Part shown: positions 63,885 through 64,000 of the stretch, piece by piece
Position numbering within the stretch: position 1 is the stretch's first letter
Layout of the letters: the number at the start of each line of letters is the position of its first letter
DNA from: a bacterium
Lineage (GTDB): Bacteria > Sysuimicrobiota > Sysuimicrobiia > Sysuimicrobiales > Segetimicrobiaceae
NCBI GenBank assembly: GCA_035307765.1
Contig: DATGHU010000044.1
Coordinates: 295,717-359,716 of the forward strand
Direction of reading: 5' to 3'
Length of the DNA stretch: 64,000 nucleotides
The notes under the pieces: generated by a model
The model's database searches: none
What the model was told of the DNA's origin: nothing
What the model saw: only the letters and a program-made list of their open reading frames with translations
Program-made: the position numbers and the translations under genes

Positions 63885-64000
63885 ATGAGCCGACCCGCCG
63901 CGCCCCTGACGGTCCTGGAGGCGCAACGTCGTGAGATTCACCGACACCTGCGCCAACGCACGCTGCCCATGGGACGAGCGCTCCGCCTGCGCGCCGTCTT
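63885..64000 (+). mobile_element. IS630-type transposase, N-terminal start (cut by window edge)
   Basis: The frame opens MSRPAAPLTVLEAQRREIHR and continues LRQRTLPMGRALRLRAV to the window end. This matches the opening helices of IS630/IS-Tc1-like transposases (T-L-x-x-E-x-R-x-x-L ... R-T-x-P-x-x-x-A-x-R-A-R). Only 38 codons are visible, so the call rests on the N-terminal helix-turn-helix alone. Confidence 0.6.

Overview
The window is GC-rich (roughly 60-65% by eye), densely coding bacterial DNA with short intergenic gaps, many 4-nt ATGA/GTGA gene overlaps and Shine-Dalgarno starts. The gene mix (solute-binding ABC importers, creatininase-family hydrolases, a molybdopterin dehydrogenase subunit, kdp, queG) is typical of uncultured soil or sediment heterotrophs of deep-branching terrestrial phyla (Rokubacteria-, CSP1-3- or Chloroflexota-like). 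No phylogenetic marker here fixes the phylum. No rRNA or CRISPR array is visible.

Layout. 1-9.8 kb: truncated MFS permease, TupA-like ATP-grasp, msrB, a lone xanthine/CO-dehydrogenase-type large subunit, a second MFS permease, an aldo/keto reductase and a DUF2294 (MpsC-like) gene. 11.1-20.3 kb: a small membrane protein, then a complete potassium-uptake locus: a 29-aa membrane ORF, kdpF, kdpA, kdpB, kdpC, kdpD, kdpE. 20.9-26.2 kb: creatininase-family protein, peptide-type solute-binding protein and LLM flavin oxidoreductase on +, converging on the dppC- and dppB-like permeases on -; then tRNA-Gly and a second creatininase-family gene. 28.1-31.2 kb: small secreted protein and YceI on -, divergent from a response regulator/histidine kinase pair. 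31.4-40.2 kb: CoaB-like ligase and queG, an ABC exporter pair, a PP-loop (LarE/ExsB-like) enzyme, a sugar ABC importer (binding protein and two permeases), NIPSNAP and a secreted trypsin-like protease. 40.2-43.7 kb: a tRNA-Ser and a 41-bp partial copy of it flanking a broken DUF1801 gene, an MFS permease, DUF1761 and tRNA-Ala.

43.7-64 kb looks like accessory DNA. A tyrosine recombinase starts inside or just after tRNA-Ala. It is followed by a second dpp-type importer with an RraA-like gene and a broken PuuD-type amidotransferase, a SelA-like PLP enzyme, four cupin genes (two frameshifted), a broken metallo-beta-lactamase-fold gene, a compact cytochrome b locus with no Rieske gene, a MarR regulator, HdeD, small secreted proteins, a frameshifted CsbD-like gene and the start of an IS630-type transposase. 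A tRNA/tmRNA 3'-end remnant at 59.65 kb could be the far end of a roughly 16-kb element integrated at tRNA-Ala.

Three importers here encode binding proteins and permeases but no ATPase, so shared or distant ATPases are implied. At least five genes between 40 and 63.5 kb carry single-base frameshifts, mostly in homopolymers. This is either real decay of an accessory region or uneven consensus quality. The best candidates for something undescribed are the cytochrome b locus (54.76-56.56 kb), the putative tRNA-Ala island, and the cupin promoters with palindromic operators.
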